From Lentinus brumalis (taxonomy: Eukaryota > Basidiomycota > Agaricomycetes > Polyporales > Polyporaceae): a stretch of DNA of 64,000 nucleotides. How positions within the stretch are numbered: the stretch's first letter is position 1; each line of letters starts with the position of its first letter. The notes beneath the pieces were generated by a model. That model saw only the letters and a program-made list of their open reading frames with translations, made no database searches and had not been told where the DNA came from. Both the position numbers and the translations under genes were made by a program. Below, in pieces: positions 12,494-24,551 of this stretch. The stretch is from positions 310,001 to 374,000 of the forward strand of contig MARA01000005.1 in NCBI GenBank assembly GCA_001792895.1, read 5' to 3'.

Positions 12494-12611
12494 CGTGAGG
12501 AAGGAGGGGTGGGTGATGGGGCGATGTCTGAGAGGGTGCAGCGCAAAGTGTTCACCAGGAACAGATGGGAAGAGGATGGGGAGGATGAGGACCTTGACCT
12601 TGGACCGTCCC

Positions 12612-12621
12612 TCCTTATATA
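12612..12621 (-). promoter_or_regulatory. TATA box of kinase gene
   Basis: The minus strand reads TGTATATAAGG about 120 bp upstream of the kinase start codon at 12493. Confidence 0.5.
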
Positions 12622-13133
12622 CAGCTCTCAGACCTTCAGGAGAAGCTCGACAGTCGGCCTCGTAGTCCGGATGATTCTCCTCCGCACCACGGCACTGTAG
12701 CGCAAATAAGGCCCGATACGTACCATAGCCATCCGACTCGCGTTCCTGAGGCACGGCATTGCGATCCGGACTGCTGTGCGTAAGAGGGAGGGCTGGACTG
12801 TAATCCGCCGTAACCGCGTTAGGGCCAACCAGGGTGTTGATCGGCCTTCCTCAGGCTGGTTTCGAATGGAGGCTCGGTTGCAAACTCTGCAGTCAGAATT
12901 AAGATTTCAAAACTGTGTTCGTAATGAGCTCGGAGCGCGGCGTCCCTGCTTTGATCAGACCCAATGCAGAGCCGGAGCCGGAAGAGAGACGCGAACGGCG
13001 TACCCGCTGGTTCTCGACGCCGTGTCCGACAGTCTGAATATCCGAAGGGGGTCGAATACGGCTACAGATGGGTATACAGGTGTCGATGTCAACACAGTGC
13101 AGACTGGAGATGAAGCCAAAGGTGCAAAACGGA
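12622..13133. other. Intergenic region between kinase and phosducin-like genes
   Basis: No convincing coding exon. It should contain the kinase upstream region and the phosducin-like 3' UTR. Confidence 0.35.
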
Positions 13134-14417
13134 TCATCGCTCGTCATCGCTGTTCCCGAACACGAGCTCCTCGCCGTCGTCCGACAAGTCATCATCATCC
13201 AGACCCTTCCCCGTCGCGCCGCCGAAGTGGCGTGGAGATGTCAGGATATTGTGTCTATACAGGAAACACGCGTGAGCACAGCACACTATGGGTGGACAAT
13301 GTACGCACCTCTTCAGAAGCTCCTCAATACCCTGCTTCGCCTCCCAGTCGACGCGTATCCAAGTGTGCACAAGCTCGCCACCGCGATATACCAAGAGGGT
13401 CGGCAGCATGTCCGTATCTACTTCATCGTCCTCCCATTGACCATCCTCTGCATCGTCATCATCGTCATCGTCGTCTCCGCCGTCCTTCTCATCCCCCACG
13501 TCATCGTCGAAGAATTCGTCCCTCTCTTGTATTCGAGATGACCGAGTAACAAGACCACGAGAGGGGAAGCGCGATATTGAGAGGGATGAGGGTTTGCTGA
13601 GGCTGGGTCCGGAACCGCCTGACGATGCGAATCCGATAGCACCGGCTCGTGCACGTAAGAATTTCGTGAATGGGTATGCCCTCGCGAGGCGAGATAATGT
13701 TTCATCCACGGTAGCACAGCGATCCAAGGACTAGGACAGCAGTCAGCATAACCAAACGCATTCGGCGAAGTGTGTCCTCGTTGTGGCGACGGGCCACGAC
13801 AAGCAGGAGTACAGGGAATCACGTACCGGATCGTAGATGTGCACGACCACCCAGACATTCCGATCCTCCTCCACAGCCTGCACAAAGCTCCTCACGCCAA
13901 CCTCTCGCAGGTGCCCATACCTCCCGTTCCTCGCCGCTCTCGAAGCGCTTGTCACCGACCGGCCTTCCTGGGCGGCGATCTTCGCGAGTCGTTCCCTCTC
14001 CTCCTCGTTCCACGTCTTGCCGCCAAGACTCGCCTTCTCCATCGCACGGTTTAGCTCCCTAATCTCATTCCCCCGCTTCATACGAGCGAGAGACTCCGCC
14101 TCGGCACGGTCGCGGATGACACCCTTCACGCCCGTCCGGCCAGGGCCCATACCGATGGACTCCTGTTGCTGCTGCGACGCGAGGTGTGCCTCGACCGTTG
14201 CGCGTCGCTCCGCATCAGAGTCGTACTCAAAATCGTCGGCTTCGGTTGGCCATGGGGCTGGTCCCGGAGATGGCGACCGAGAGCGGACTGGAGAGCTTGA
14301 ACGCGATGGGGGATTGAATAGCTTCCCCGAGAGGACGAGGTCCTCGATGTCACCGTACTAAGGAGCACGACCTGGTGAGTAAGTATAAGCTGAACAAGAA
14401 CAAGTACCACTTACCAT
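13134..14417 (-). CDS. Phosducin-like protein (thioredoxin fold, acidic insertion)
   Basis: Exons are 14417-14415 (ATG only), 14357-13827, 13730-13309 and 13254-13134, all frame-consistent, encoding 358 residues. The N-terminal half is helical and charged (EIRELNRAM, KTWNEEERERLAK). The C-terminal half is a thioredoxin-like domain with VVVHIYDP, LPTLLVYRGGELVHTW and VDWEAKQGIEELL, the pattern of phosducin-like proteins. Those proteins assist G-beta-gamma or CCT chaperonin clients. An Asp/Glu/Gly-rich stretch interrupts the fold before LPTLLVY, and the C-terminus is also acidic. The start codon is directly followed by an intron (ATG|GTAAGT); splicing gives M-YGDIEDLVLSGKLF. Other upstream ATGs are out of frame. 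Confidence 0.85.
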
Positions 14418-14576
14418 CTTGTCTGCTTGCCTTGATGTGTGCAGTGGAATTGATAGCTAATGGTGGTGGACGCTTATGGTAGACCGAGTTCAATGAGCGC
14501 TTGTAACCGACGCGATGACGAGCTCGGATCTGGGGCATTGTCTCCTCTTGTAACGTACAACGCTTGTTACATCATC

Positions 14577-14674
14577 GGCCCAATGGTCTAGTAGTATGAT
14601 TCGCGCTTCGGGAGTTTCCCGGTCTTACGACCACAAGATGCGCGAGGTCCCGGGTTCAATTCCCGGTTGGGCCC
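14577..14674 (+). tRNA. tRNA-Pro (anticodon CGG), intron-containing
   Basis: A full cloverleaf can be drawn: acceptor stem GGCCCAA with TTGGGCC, D-arm, anticodon stem CGCGC with GCGCG, and T-arm with GGTTCAATTCC. The anticodon CGG is at 14609-14611. A 26-nt intron at 14613-14638 starts one base after the anticodon, as in other eukaryotic tRNA-Pro genes. A T5 run (14675-14679) directly after the gene is a Pol III terminator. Confidence 0.93.
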
Positions 14675-14679
14675 TTTTT
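14675..14679 (+). terminator. Pol III terminator (T5)
   Basis: Five T residues immediately follow the tRNA-Pro gene. Confidence 0.8.
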
Positions 14680-15816
14680 GCTCTATGTCGGCTCCCCAAG
14701 TTCTTCGCATGTTTGCCTTGAAGAACGCATGTGAGGTGAAAGAAAAATGGTACACGGTTTGTCACTTAGCACATCGTAAGTAGGCTCGCAAGCCCGTTCG
14801 ATTTGAATGGCTCGTTGAGCGGTCGAACTTCTGCTCTGCCGCCTAAATCAGGTCCTTCTCGAACCATGACATTGACATGTACTCGTACACTTCTGCCCTT
14901 TTCTAGAGAGTACTCTGACAAGGAAGGTGGTACTTTCGGCGGCAACTACACCTTGGACACCGCAGCGACAATCACGGCAAGTCTCCTCGCCGAGAGATAG
15001 GCCGCGCGTCACGCAACACCTTGCCTCAGGCTCGACCTGTACGTGCGGTACAGTATCTCAAATTCTCGACTGATGCAGCTGTATTGAGTGCCGACGCCCG
15101 CGGCTTCGTTCCCGCTGGCCTCCAGACTGCCAGTACCTCGGACTTCATCCATCGGCCGAAGTGTATACGTGTAACTTGTACGCCGCGCGCGTATGTACAC
15201 TGGCACCATGGTGTACTTATTTTGACCCCAGGTCGGACAGCCTGAGTCGGTCTGAGGGCTCGTTTGTGAACCTGGCCGACCTCTACATGATGACTACACA
15301 TCCAGTATCCGCCACACACAACCGCCGCAGTCCTGCACGATGGTCACCTTAACCCCGAGGTGACGGAAACTTGAAGTCGGAAAGTCCGATATTCCCGATG
15401 CGCGCATCTGACATGTACCACCAAGCCTGTGCGCTGGGACGCACAAACGAGCAGCGATATCCCTGTTAGCCGTTTTTCTCCATTAGGTGACCCTTCCGAG
15501 GTAGCATCACCGGCATGAAACAGCGTCACACGCACCAGGCGGGCAACAGGGCTCCTGCTGGTCGGACTATGTACCCGCTCAGCTGATAGATCTGGTGGTA
15601 CGCGTCACTAACCTCAGCGTCCATGAGCCGCGCACATACTGACTTCGGGATTTCAAGTGCTTGCGTAATCTATTGGGATTCCGAAGGGCGACGTAGAGAG
15701 TCGGCATCACAATGAGGTGTGCGCCGTGACACTCACTACCTCCGCCACACTGTTCGGAAACAGCTATACGAAGACCGAGGACGCCATGGCTGACCCGCAC
15801 GGACTGCCCAGGAAGC
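14680..15816. other. Intergenic region
   Basis: About 1.1 kb between tRNA-Pro and the second carboxylesterase. I see no supported gene. It should hold the upstream region of the esterase. Confidence 0.4.
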
Positions 15817-15822
15817 TATAAA
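15817..15822 (+). promoter_or_regulatory. TATA box of the plus-strand carboxylesterase
   Basis: TATAAA lies 93 bp upstream of the start codon. A long CT-rich stretch (about 15845-15900) follows, typical of fungal transcription start regions. Confidence 0.55.
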
Positions 15823-15914
15823 GTTTACGGCGACGCGCCCCGTCCCCCCAACTTTCCTCTCCCTCTTCTCTTCTGTGTCTTTTCCCTGCTCTACTTTTGC
15901 TCTATCTTGCAGAG

Positions 15915-18265
15915 ATGTTCTCCCGTTCTTTTCTCTTCGTTCAGCTAGCAGTCGTCCTCGGCGTCGTGTCAGCAGTTGCGTCCTCAACGAGCGGTGTCCC
16001 ATCCTTGCCCACTGTCAAACTAGACCAGGCTACCGTCGTCGGCAGCACTAATGGCTTGGTGACGAGCTTCATGGGCATCCCCTTTGCGGAGGCACCGTAC
16101 GTCTCGTTTGGTCCTATTGCAAGGTTCACTTACTGAAAATTCATTCCTACACAGAGTCGGCGACCTTCGTCTGCGTCTCCCGAAGCCTGTCAGCGGCTAT
16201 AACGGCACGATCAACGCTACTCAAGCTGCTACTCAATGCATCCAGCTCATCCCGCCCCTCCGCACGGACATGCCCGAGGAGATGCTCAAAGACATGGAGA
16301 CATACGTCGGGATCTCGGCATCGAGCGCCCCGGCCCCACAGAGCGAAGATTGTACGTGTTTGATATAACTTACCGTTATAGCTCGAGTACACAGGCGACG
16401 GCAGGTCTCAATATTAATGTGCAAATTCCGGTCCAGGCGACGCCCGCGGACAACCTTCCCGTCATCGTCGTAAGTCACGGCACAATCTGACGAGGTTGGC
16501 AGTTGCTGACCAGCTCTGTAGTTGATCTTCGGAGGTAGGCAGTGCGCTGCACCTTCTCGTTTCCATTGGTGATTGATCGCGTTCTGCTGGTTTAGGCGGA
16601 TTCACCGAGGGCTCTACCACCCAGTACGGACTCCTCCGCGAGCGCATGGTTAGCGATGAGACTAATGAGAGTACAGGATGCCAGGTGATGCCGTGGTAGC
16701 ACGGTCCGTACAGCTTGGCAAGCCAGTCATCTTCGTTGCTATGAACTATCGCCTTCATGGTACGTAGACATATCTTCCCTCTCCTAAGCTGTATACTGAT
16801 CACCCCTTATGTAGCCTTCGGGTTCCTTGGTGGAAAGGAGGTCAAGGAGGAAGGTGTCGGCAATCTGGGCCTGCACGATCGTAAGTCTTGAGCATCATAA
16901 CCCGTGCATATCCTCCTCACGGCCGTGTAGAACGTGAGGGTCTTCGTTGGGTTCAGAAGTACATATCGGCATTTGGTGGTGATCCCACGAAGGTCACAAT
17001 GTATGTATTCGCTCGAATCCGCTATCAAAAACTGACCACCTCCTACTCGACTCGCAGCTGGGGTCCTAGCTCTGGCGCCATCTCCGCAGCTCTTCAGATG
17101 GTCACGAACGGCGGAGACAACGAGGGCCTCTTTCGCGGTGCTGTTATGAATGCCGGATCCCCAATCCCCACGGGCGATATCACCGAACAGCAGCAGTACT
17201 ACGACCAGATCGTGGAGCACGCTGGCTGCTCGAACGCCACGGATACTCTTGAGTGCCTTCGCACTGTCCCGCCACAGACTCTGAGCGCTGCAGCTGCCAC
17301 GTTGCCTAACCTGTTCGAATATCCCGTGAGTCCTCCCGAATGACATGGAGTGAGACGGGATCCACTTATTGGCGCGTGGCAGGGTCTCGCTACTCCCTGG
17401 GCTCCTCGCGCAGATGGCGTCTTCTTGACAGCCCCTCCTCAGCATCTGGTGCTGGCCGGTCAAGTCGCCAAGATTCCGTTCATCAGCGGCGACGCTCTCG
17501 ACGAGGGCACTGTCTTCGCAACCGGGAGCTTCAACGTCAGGCAAGTATTCTCTCGACTGCTTTCATGTCTAACCCAAGACTGATATCCGACGATATGCAG
17601 TACCGAGGAGGAGTTCCGCGACTACGTTCATGAATTCTTCTTCTCGCATGCACCCAAGGAAATGCTTACGCCTATCTTTGAGCTCTACCCCAACGATCCA
17701 GCTCAAGGCTCGCCTGTAGGCACTGGCGATGCGAACCAGCTCGCGCCGATGTACAAGCGCATGGCTGCGTTCCAGGGCGATGCCATCTTCCAGGGTCCAA
17801 GGCGCTTCTTCCTTGACCAGCGGTCGTCCGAGCAGCCCACTTGGTCATTCAGTGCGTATAATCTTCGTTGTCTCACCGTGATGCAGCTATACTGAGCAGC
17901 ACACACAAACGAACAGTCGGCAAGCGCGGCAGCATCCCCGGCCTTGGATACGTGAGTATCGAAGGCGAAGCTCAATTTGGGATGATATGATTAACTGAGA
18001 ATTTGTTTCACAGGCCCACGGCAGCGACTTCCTCCCCGCTCTCGTCTCTGGCAACGAGCTCACGGACTACATCGTCCAGTTTGCGACGCACCTCGATCCC
18101 AACGGCGCGTCAAACAAGACGATACCTTGGCCAAAGTATGACTCTGACTCCCGCAAGGTGCTCACCCTTCTTGACGGCGATGTCCCGCTCAAGATCGAGA
18201 CGGACGACTTGCGCCTCCTGCCCATGCAGGGAGTGACTGCCATAAGCCTCGCTTTCCCCCTCTAG
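15915..18265 (+). CDS. Type-B carboxylesterase/lipase (secreted), GPSSG nucleophile elbow
   Basis: Thirteen exons read cleanly: 15915-16096, 16155-16351, 16405-16469, 16522-16534 (a 13-nt microexon), 16596-16623, 16677-16759, 16815-16880, 16931-17000, 17058-17325, 17383-17540, 17601-17851, 17917-17951 and 18014-18265. The intron at 17541-17600 has a GC donor (GCAAGT), the only choice that keeps frame. The product has a signal peptide and family landmarks FMGIPFAEAP, LIFGGGFTEGS, VAMNYR, FGFLGGKE, LHDQREGLRWV, an elbow reading KVTIWGPSSGAIS, and a C-terminal AHGSDF with the catalytic His. The GxSxG Ser is kept, but the usual Glu of GESAG is Pro. It is a paralogue of the minus-strand gene at 8158. 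Confidence 0.9.
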
Positions 18266-18733
18266 CTCTCCTTATTATCTCTACAAACATATGTGTTGCT
18301 TTAATCATGGTACTCCACTTTCGTTTACACTTACTGTGCCCGTGCTACCATAAATACTCCTGTCTGCGGACAAGTGCGCTGTGAATTCAAATCGAATCGT
18401 ATGCGTTCGGCCATGCTATGAGGTGCGGTGTGATTACTTGAAAGACGTACCTCTTGAGTGCACCAATACTCGTCAAAGGGAAGTGATCAGTATGGAGCGT
18501 TTGCTGCGACGTCGGTTAATGACGTTTCAGGCGCTTCTCTGTAGACGCCGGATGGTTGGTATTGTGCAGGCCGCTTTTGTCCTTTGACCACGACGCTCTC
18601 GATCTATCCTCCGCCTCGCTTTCCGTGTTCTTGCTTTCTGGATGCTCTGCTGATGCTTGTGTGACTCTGTTCTTCCTGACTGTCAACATCTACGCGTAAC
18701 TTATCGGTAATTTTGGATACAAAACTCTTCGCA
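18266..18733. other. Intergenic region
   Basis: 3' flank of the esterase and 5' flank of a small coiled-coil gene. No other supported feature. Confidence 0.35.
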
Positions 18734-19107
18734 ATGGGGCCCGGTATCAAACAGGATCCGCAGGGAAGCTCAAGTACGCGGCGCGATGCCGAGGTATGTG
18801 CTGCGCGGTTTACGGAGATCGAGCTGTGGCTGACCGGGACGGCTATCAGGTCGCGCGGCTCCGCAAGGAGCTCGAGCACTGCAACATGCGGCTCTCCCAG
18901 ATGCAGACGCGCCTTCTCGCAACCCTCGACGAGCTGGACGCGTCGCGAGCCGCGCACCAGCAGGAGCTGAAGGCGGAGAAGCGCGCGAAGGAGAAGCTCA
19001 GCGAGAAGCTCGACCGCTATCTGGACGAAGTGAAGCGGGCGGAGGCGGAGAGGGACGAGATGCGCGAGGTGGTTTCTATCCTGGTCGAGAAAGGTGTGTG
19101 TTCTTAG
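18734..19107 (+). CDS. Small coiled-coil protein (possibly the 5' end of a larger gene)
   Basis: Two exons, 18734-18793 and 18850-19107, flank a 56-bp GTATGT...CAG intron and give 105 residues. After a short Gly/Ser-rich leader the protein is one long heptad-rich helix (VARLRKELEHCNMRLSQMQ, then an EKRAKEKLSEKLDRYLDEVK segment). No catalytic motif is seen. A GT-rich donor just after the last coil codons could instead splice onward, and the coiled-coil gene downstream could then be its continuation. The function is unknown. Confidence 0.55.
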
Positions 19108-19845
19108 ATCAGTCACAGTTCAATGTGCATCTGTTGTCCGCGGGAGAAAAGATGGTCGAACGTGAATGGGGAGACTGTCCAGTCCAGCGGCACCATTGAT
19201 TTCACGGACATCAGACATAGTCTCTTGGCTAGCAAGAGTATCGTGTTGGGTGGGTGCTTAATGTTCTTGACAGAGCACCCACAGTCGAAGCGTTCGACAT
19301 CCACTTAGAAGGCGAGGGCGGTTCCGTGTCGTGACGGGAGATACTCCTTCGAGCCCCTATCGCTGCACCCGCGCGAGATATCGACCATATCTCTGGACCG
19401 CTGTAGTCCACGTTGGTGCTGTAAATGGTGTCAGAAAGCGTGCTGCCTTCCGCATCAGTTGTTGCCCACGAATCCAGACGCTTTGCTCGCCGCGATGCGA
19501 ACCTCGTCCCCACATGCACTATACGCCGATGTGCGTAATATACACCCCTACCATCACTATGATTTAGCTTGACACCAGCGCCGGTGCGATGCTGCGTACG
19601 CGTAACACTGACAGTCCCCCTTTCGCCAAGCGCATGTCTGGTCGTCGGGAGGGCGCGCGTTACACTGCACATGGCTGCAGAGAATCTGCACAATTCCTCG
19701 CGGAGTCGTCCGCCCGACAGACCTCCCAATATGACTGACTGTGTGGTCGGTTGGTGAATGTTGCGTATGTCACAATATCAATGCTCATACTGTTTTTCCT
19801 CTAGTCGAGAGATGCAATGACTACTCTGTCTGGCCTTATTCTCGT
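19108..19845. other. Gap between coiled-coil exons or genes
   Basis: Short readings such as RAPTVEAFDIHLEGEGG (around 19280-19330) look coding, and a pyrimidine-rich acceptor ends at about 19804. This region may therefore hold small exons linking the two coiled-coil models. I could not build a consistent chain. Confidence 0.3.
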
Positions 19846-21990
19846 ATGAGCCTTGCGCGGCCTGTAGGTTGGTCTCATCCTGTCCTTCCTAGACCCACGA
19901 CGCGAGCTCACTGTCTTCTCAATGTGCCCGTGGCGGCCTCCCAAGACCCAGCACCTCTCATTCAGAGCCCGCGACACTTAGAAACTGATCCCAATGCTAT
20001 CCGCGCCGCTATCCTCGAAGCCGTGTCACGGCAATTAGCGGAGGAAAGACAGGCTCATGCTCGGATGAAGGAACAGTCCGACGCGGAGATCCTCCGATTG
20101 CGTGCAATGGTCGCCCGGAGAGACGCAGAATTAGAAGCTTGCGCGACGCATGCTGGACATCGTGTTCTGCTGTCTACCTCGTACCCTGCGGACTCATCGC
20201 TAGGCTCTTCGCGCCCTTGTCCAGCGTGTGCACATACACGTAGACCTGTGATGGAGGACGTGTCGGGTGGACCCTCGAGGTCCATACCAGCCGAGCAGTG
20301 TCATGACACCGAGCCAGTCCTCTCCCAGACTCTCATCCAGCGACGAACTCTTGAACGAGAAGTGGAATACTTGCGACACCAGGTGAGCTCGAGGTTAGCG
20401 TCTTTCGGTATGTACTAACGTCCGGGCTAGCTCCACGAAGCCACCTTCCGTCCGTCAGCGGATAATATCCCTCCGCCCCCGCCCAAACCACATATGCCCA
20501 GTTCGGGGCATACTCGTGCTCCTTTGACTCGATCCATATCGTCCGCCGGGAAAGTAGCCCAATCATCCGGTCGAAACACGCGCCCCCCGCCTAGTCCACA
20601 ATTACTTGCTCGCGCAGGCCCGAGCTCTCCTTCCCGCTTCGATTTGACAACTGGACACCACTTTGACCGGGAGAGCCCAGATGTCACGCCGCTCTCCGGT
20701 CACACTCGACTGCCAGCGGCGGAAATAGCACGACTAGACGCATCCCCCGGCCTTGGGTTGGAAGACCTGAAGCTGCAGATTGATTTCTTGTCGACAGAGA
20801 TTGTGGCGTTCGGCGCCGAGCGTGATGCGCTGAAACGAATGCTTGCTGAAGCGCTTCCAGAGGTTTGTCCAGCTCGTACCAGACACTCGTTGCTAGTTGC
20901 CTAATGGCGGACGCAGGGTCGCAACGTTCCTTCCGCCGGCGATCCAGCTGAGCTTGAAAGCGTCCCGAAGCATGCACCTCGCCAGACAGAGGACGACCTC
21001 ACGAGGCGTGTCCTGCACCACGAGGAAGAATGCGCCAGGTCTGTGGCATTTTCTCGGTCTACCATGTTCCACTTTCAGTACTGAGCTGACATCTCGTGCG
21101 GCATCAGGGAAACCCGGGCGCTGCGCCGGCAGCTCGAGGAGCTTACTGCAGAGCGCGCACGACGCGAGGAGGCGCTGCAGGCCGAGATAGACAATCTCCG
21201 CAAGGCGCTACTCGACCCTCCCGCTGCTGCTGCGGGCGGGCACCAACCCAGATACGCATCCGGCGATCTGAAAGTGCCATCATCCCGCGCGCACACACCA
21301 ACCCCATCGGCGCCCCGCGTTTCCGCTGCTGTTGCAAACCCGGGCACGGACTTGGACGTCCCCGCTGCTCATCCGAGAACCCCAGACGCCTCCGGGGAAC
21401 GGGATGAAGAAGAGGACGGACAACAGGAGAATCGCTACCCTGCACCCGCAGAGGACGGAAGCGAGCTGGACGAGCAGTCCATGGAGCTCGCGACACCGTT
21501 ACACCCGACCATCCTCTCGCTCGCCGACGATGACTTTTTTCTCCCTTCCTACACGAGTACGAGCATGCTCGTCGAGCCGTCGGAGGTGCCTCTGCCCATC
21601 TCGCCAGACAACTTCGATATCGATGTCCCACTCATCACGTTCTCGCCCCCGCTTGCGCCCAATGGGTATCCGCAGACGTCTACGCCGGTGCGGTCGTCTC
21701 CACCGCTCCATGACGAAGCTCCACGCATACCGGCTAACTTGCTCGCGAGGGTCGAGAGCATGTCCCAGGCGCGTGTTGACACCATCGAGCGGGAGGTCGA
21801 AGAAAAACGGCGTGAGCTTGACCAGAGGACGCGCGAACTTGAAGAGAAAAACGCCTCGCTCGAACAACTTCACGCCCAGTTCAGTGGTCGTATCTCCACA
21901 GGGGCTGCTCCAAGTCCTGAGGTTGTGTCCTCCAGCGCGCCCGGAAGGCCTCCCGAGGGGCCGGACGTACACGCTGAGCCCGAGACTTGA
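19846..21990 (+). CDS. Coiled-coil, Ser/Pro-rich hypothetical protein
   Basis: Exons 19846-20382, 20431-20862, 20917-21038 and 21108-21990 join in frame through introns of 48-69 bp, the first with a classic TACTAAC branch site. Coiled-coil helices alternate with Ser/Pro-rich linkers. Helical parts include SRQLAEERQAHARMKEQSD near the start, LEDLKLQIDFLSTEIVAFG in the middle, ALRRQLEELTAERARREEAL, and DTIEREVEEKRRELDQRTR near the end. The acidic Ser/Thr-rich stretch before the last helix has motifs such as DDDFFLPSYTS. It resembles a scaffold or cytoskeletal protein, but I do not recognise the family. The true start may lie upstream because the frame is open and an acceptor precedes it. Confidence 0.7.
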
Positions 21991-24551
21991 CCCCCGGCTA
22001 TGGTGCAACGCCATACGTCTGGTTCCATAGTCATGTGTGACTGCCGCCTTTCATCAGGGCCGCAAAAGACACGGCAGCAGCGCCGCACGCTTACCCCAAC
22101 CCTCTCGCGCGGTCTGTGGTGAGTTTTAGGTTGAGTGTTGTTGGCTCGTCCCCCGTGGCTGATCAACTATCGCAGCTTCGCCCATGATCCTATCCATCCC
22201 CCCATTCCGCACCTGTGTAAGTCGTTCAAGTGGATTGTTTTGTGTGATTGCAAGCTCAATGTCGGTGCTGGCAGATAATATGTCTACTATCTCATGGACG
22301 CTCTTACGTATGTGCATGTATTACTGTTGGTTTCTAGGTTGTGGAGATGTGTGTCGTAGGTTACGCTTGTATTTCTCGGCCGGACTCATGGGCTTGACTA
22401 TCCGCGCTCTTAAACGAACAAGCAAATCGGCTGCTGTGGGCATGAGGTGTCATAATGGACGTTGGATAGCAATCATAGCTCGTATAGTTCGCAGACCAGT
22501 GTCCCCCCTTCGAGACGGACGAGTGGTAGATCAGGGCCTCAAGTACTGGGAGCGAGGCCGAGCTGCCACAAATGCAGGGAGCTGGACGATTCGGCGAAGC
22601 CCTTCGAAGTTCGCGCCTGGGCTGTATCATGCTTCTGCGGATTCCGGTTTCAAGCGCAAGTTTCACTGTGCAAGCATCGTGTCTCGATTTTGGGAATGTT
22701 CCCCAGGGCGGGACTCGTGAGACAGACCTACATACTATAGCGGAGCCCTAAACTCGGTCAGGCCGAAGAGGACGCCCATGCCGGGGTCCCGTCCCATGGG
22801 TCCCGTTCCATGATGACGTCCTGTTGGCCCTCTGCCAGCCACGAGGGACAGACTTCATCAACGCGCAGACCCGTCATCAGATCCCAGCATGAAGTGATCA
22901 AGCCCGGGCATCCCGCGCGTGGCCGCGACACCGCTTCATCATGGCAAGCCAGTGGTCTCCAGTGGTTCGAACACCACAGGGCGGTGCGAGGTCTTCCTGA
23001 TATGGTGCGCGTTGTTGTTCACTATCGTCCTAACCCCGGCGGCGGTGTGGCTACGCACTCGCGGGATACCGTGCTTGGTGCGAGCGGCTTGTTTTCGGGG
23101 TTTATCGCGACGTCGGGCGAGGAAATGGATAGAGGGGGTGTCTGCGGGCACTGTGGACTCGTGCACAGCTTGTGGTGTGATGGCTGTTAAGTCGCGTGTA
23201 TGCACGGTGGGCGATGGAATGTATGAGGGGCTATGAGGTGCCGGAACGATGGTCAAGGGAGATCTCTCTATGGGCTTCTTGCATTGTGGTTGTGGTACGG
23301 TGCTCGACTCGCACAGACGCCCATGAACTAAGTTAGCACTGCAGCGGCAGCTGCAGGCAGCAGTGTTCTTTGGGTCTGGGGCTTTCGCACTGCTTCTCAG
23401 ATCGGTAAAGAATGCATGTCTGCTACTGGGAGCTGGACGTCGCAGGAGTGGGTGAGGGGGGTTGGGGTTATTGCGATGTATTCGCACTCCGAGCTGGAAG
23501 CTTTCGTCGCCAGGTCGGTGTGCTGACCTTGGACGTGCGTGACCGTACGCGAAGCACGCTTCCTATGCAGCCCACGTTCAGCTATGTCCTGCCGAATCTC
23601 CACGAGGAAGTACGCACCGAAACTCCGTGTCACCAATTGTCGATTCGTGGAATTGGTTGCATTGGGAGATCCAACCGCATAGTTGGCAGCCTTCCGATGC
23701 CTCGCACGAGATTGGTCCCGACCGTGGCATACCCATCTACGGAACCGTGCCCATCTGCTCGTCCATCGGCCTCTTTGTCTCCTGTCCAGGCAAGTCGTAT
23801 CAGTCACCGGTCTGGCAGTGATCAGTATCACAGATGCTATGCTCGCCCTCTTCCTCTTCCACTTCCCCTTCCACGCACCTCCGTCTGCCAACCCAACCTG
23901 CCTGTCCCAGTAAGCAAGCAGCTGTTCGACGATGAGTCATCCGCGCCCGACAGCGGGGTTCCGCCCCTTCTCCACGCTTCGCGCTGAGACATAACAGCGA
24001 TGCGCAATGCAGAATGCTACTTGCGAGATGCGAACAGTTGTCCTCCTGGCGTGCATGGCCCGCAGGCTGTGGGCCCATCAGCTCTTGCATACTTACTGGG
24101 CACCCCAAGGCCGCCGCAGGAACGTGATGCAGACCTGGGGACACCACAGATCGGTCCTGACGTGGGTCGTATCACGAACCTTGCTGTGTCCCTGGTTGTT
24201 CTATGGCCTACGCACCGCAGCGCGCGATATTGTGGACGCGCTTGCCAGACGAGGTTATCCAGCAGCGTGTGAAGGTAGGCAGAGGGAGAGGTTCGGATTC
24301 GCCGTCGGAGCGGTGGCAGCTCGCCTGAACTGGGCGCGGCTGAGATCCCATATACGGGCACGGAATTGCGGTTTGGGTGGTTCTGGTCGGATTTGCGTAT
24401 GCAATTGCGTGGCGATGGCGATGGCGAGTCACAACAAGCGTGTTGACCATGTCACAGATACTCTCGCGACAGTTGCACAGATGCGGGTGGGACGGAGCAC
24501 CGATGAGGGAGGGGAGCGGAGTCGGAGTCGGCGCGAACGCTGCTGTCTGCG
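21991..24551. other. About 2.5 kb without a resolved gene
   Basis: Several readings are open but do not chain into a gene. A hydrophobic segment occurs near 22990-23070 (CEVFLIWCALLFTIVLT), another near 24380-24420 (VLVGFAYAIAW), and a Ser/Pro-rich reading spans 23700-23987. A small, possibly membrane-spanning gene or a decayed one is possible. Confidence 0.3.

Noticed and set aside
11888..12700. 270-codon + strand frame opposite the kinase gene
   Set aside because: It mirrors the kinase exon on the other strand. The kinase motifs show which strand is coding.
22919..23236. Hydrophobic reading near 22990-23070 as a Pmp3/UPF0057-like membrane peptide
   Set aside because: Only one hydrophobic helix followed by PAAVWL resembles the family. 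The second helix and the PG motif are absent in all frames.
23412..23987. 191-codon + strand frame as a complete gene
   Set aside because: The C-terminal part reads somewhat protein-like, but there is no supported start, splice link or motif. Kept only as a note in the intergenic entry.
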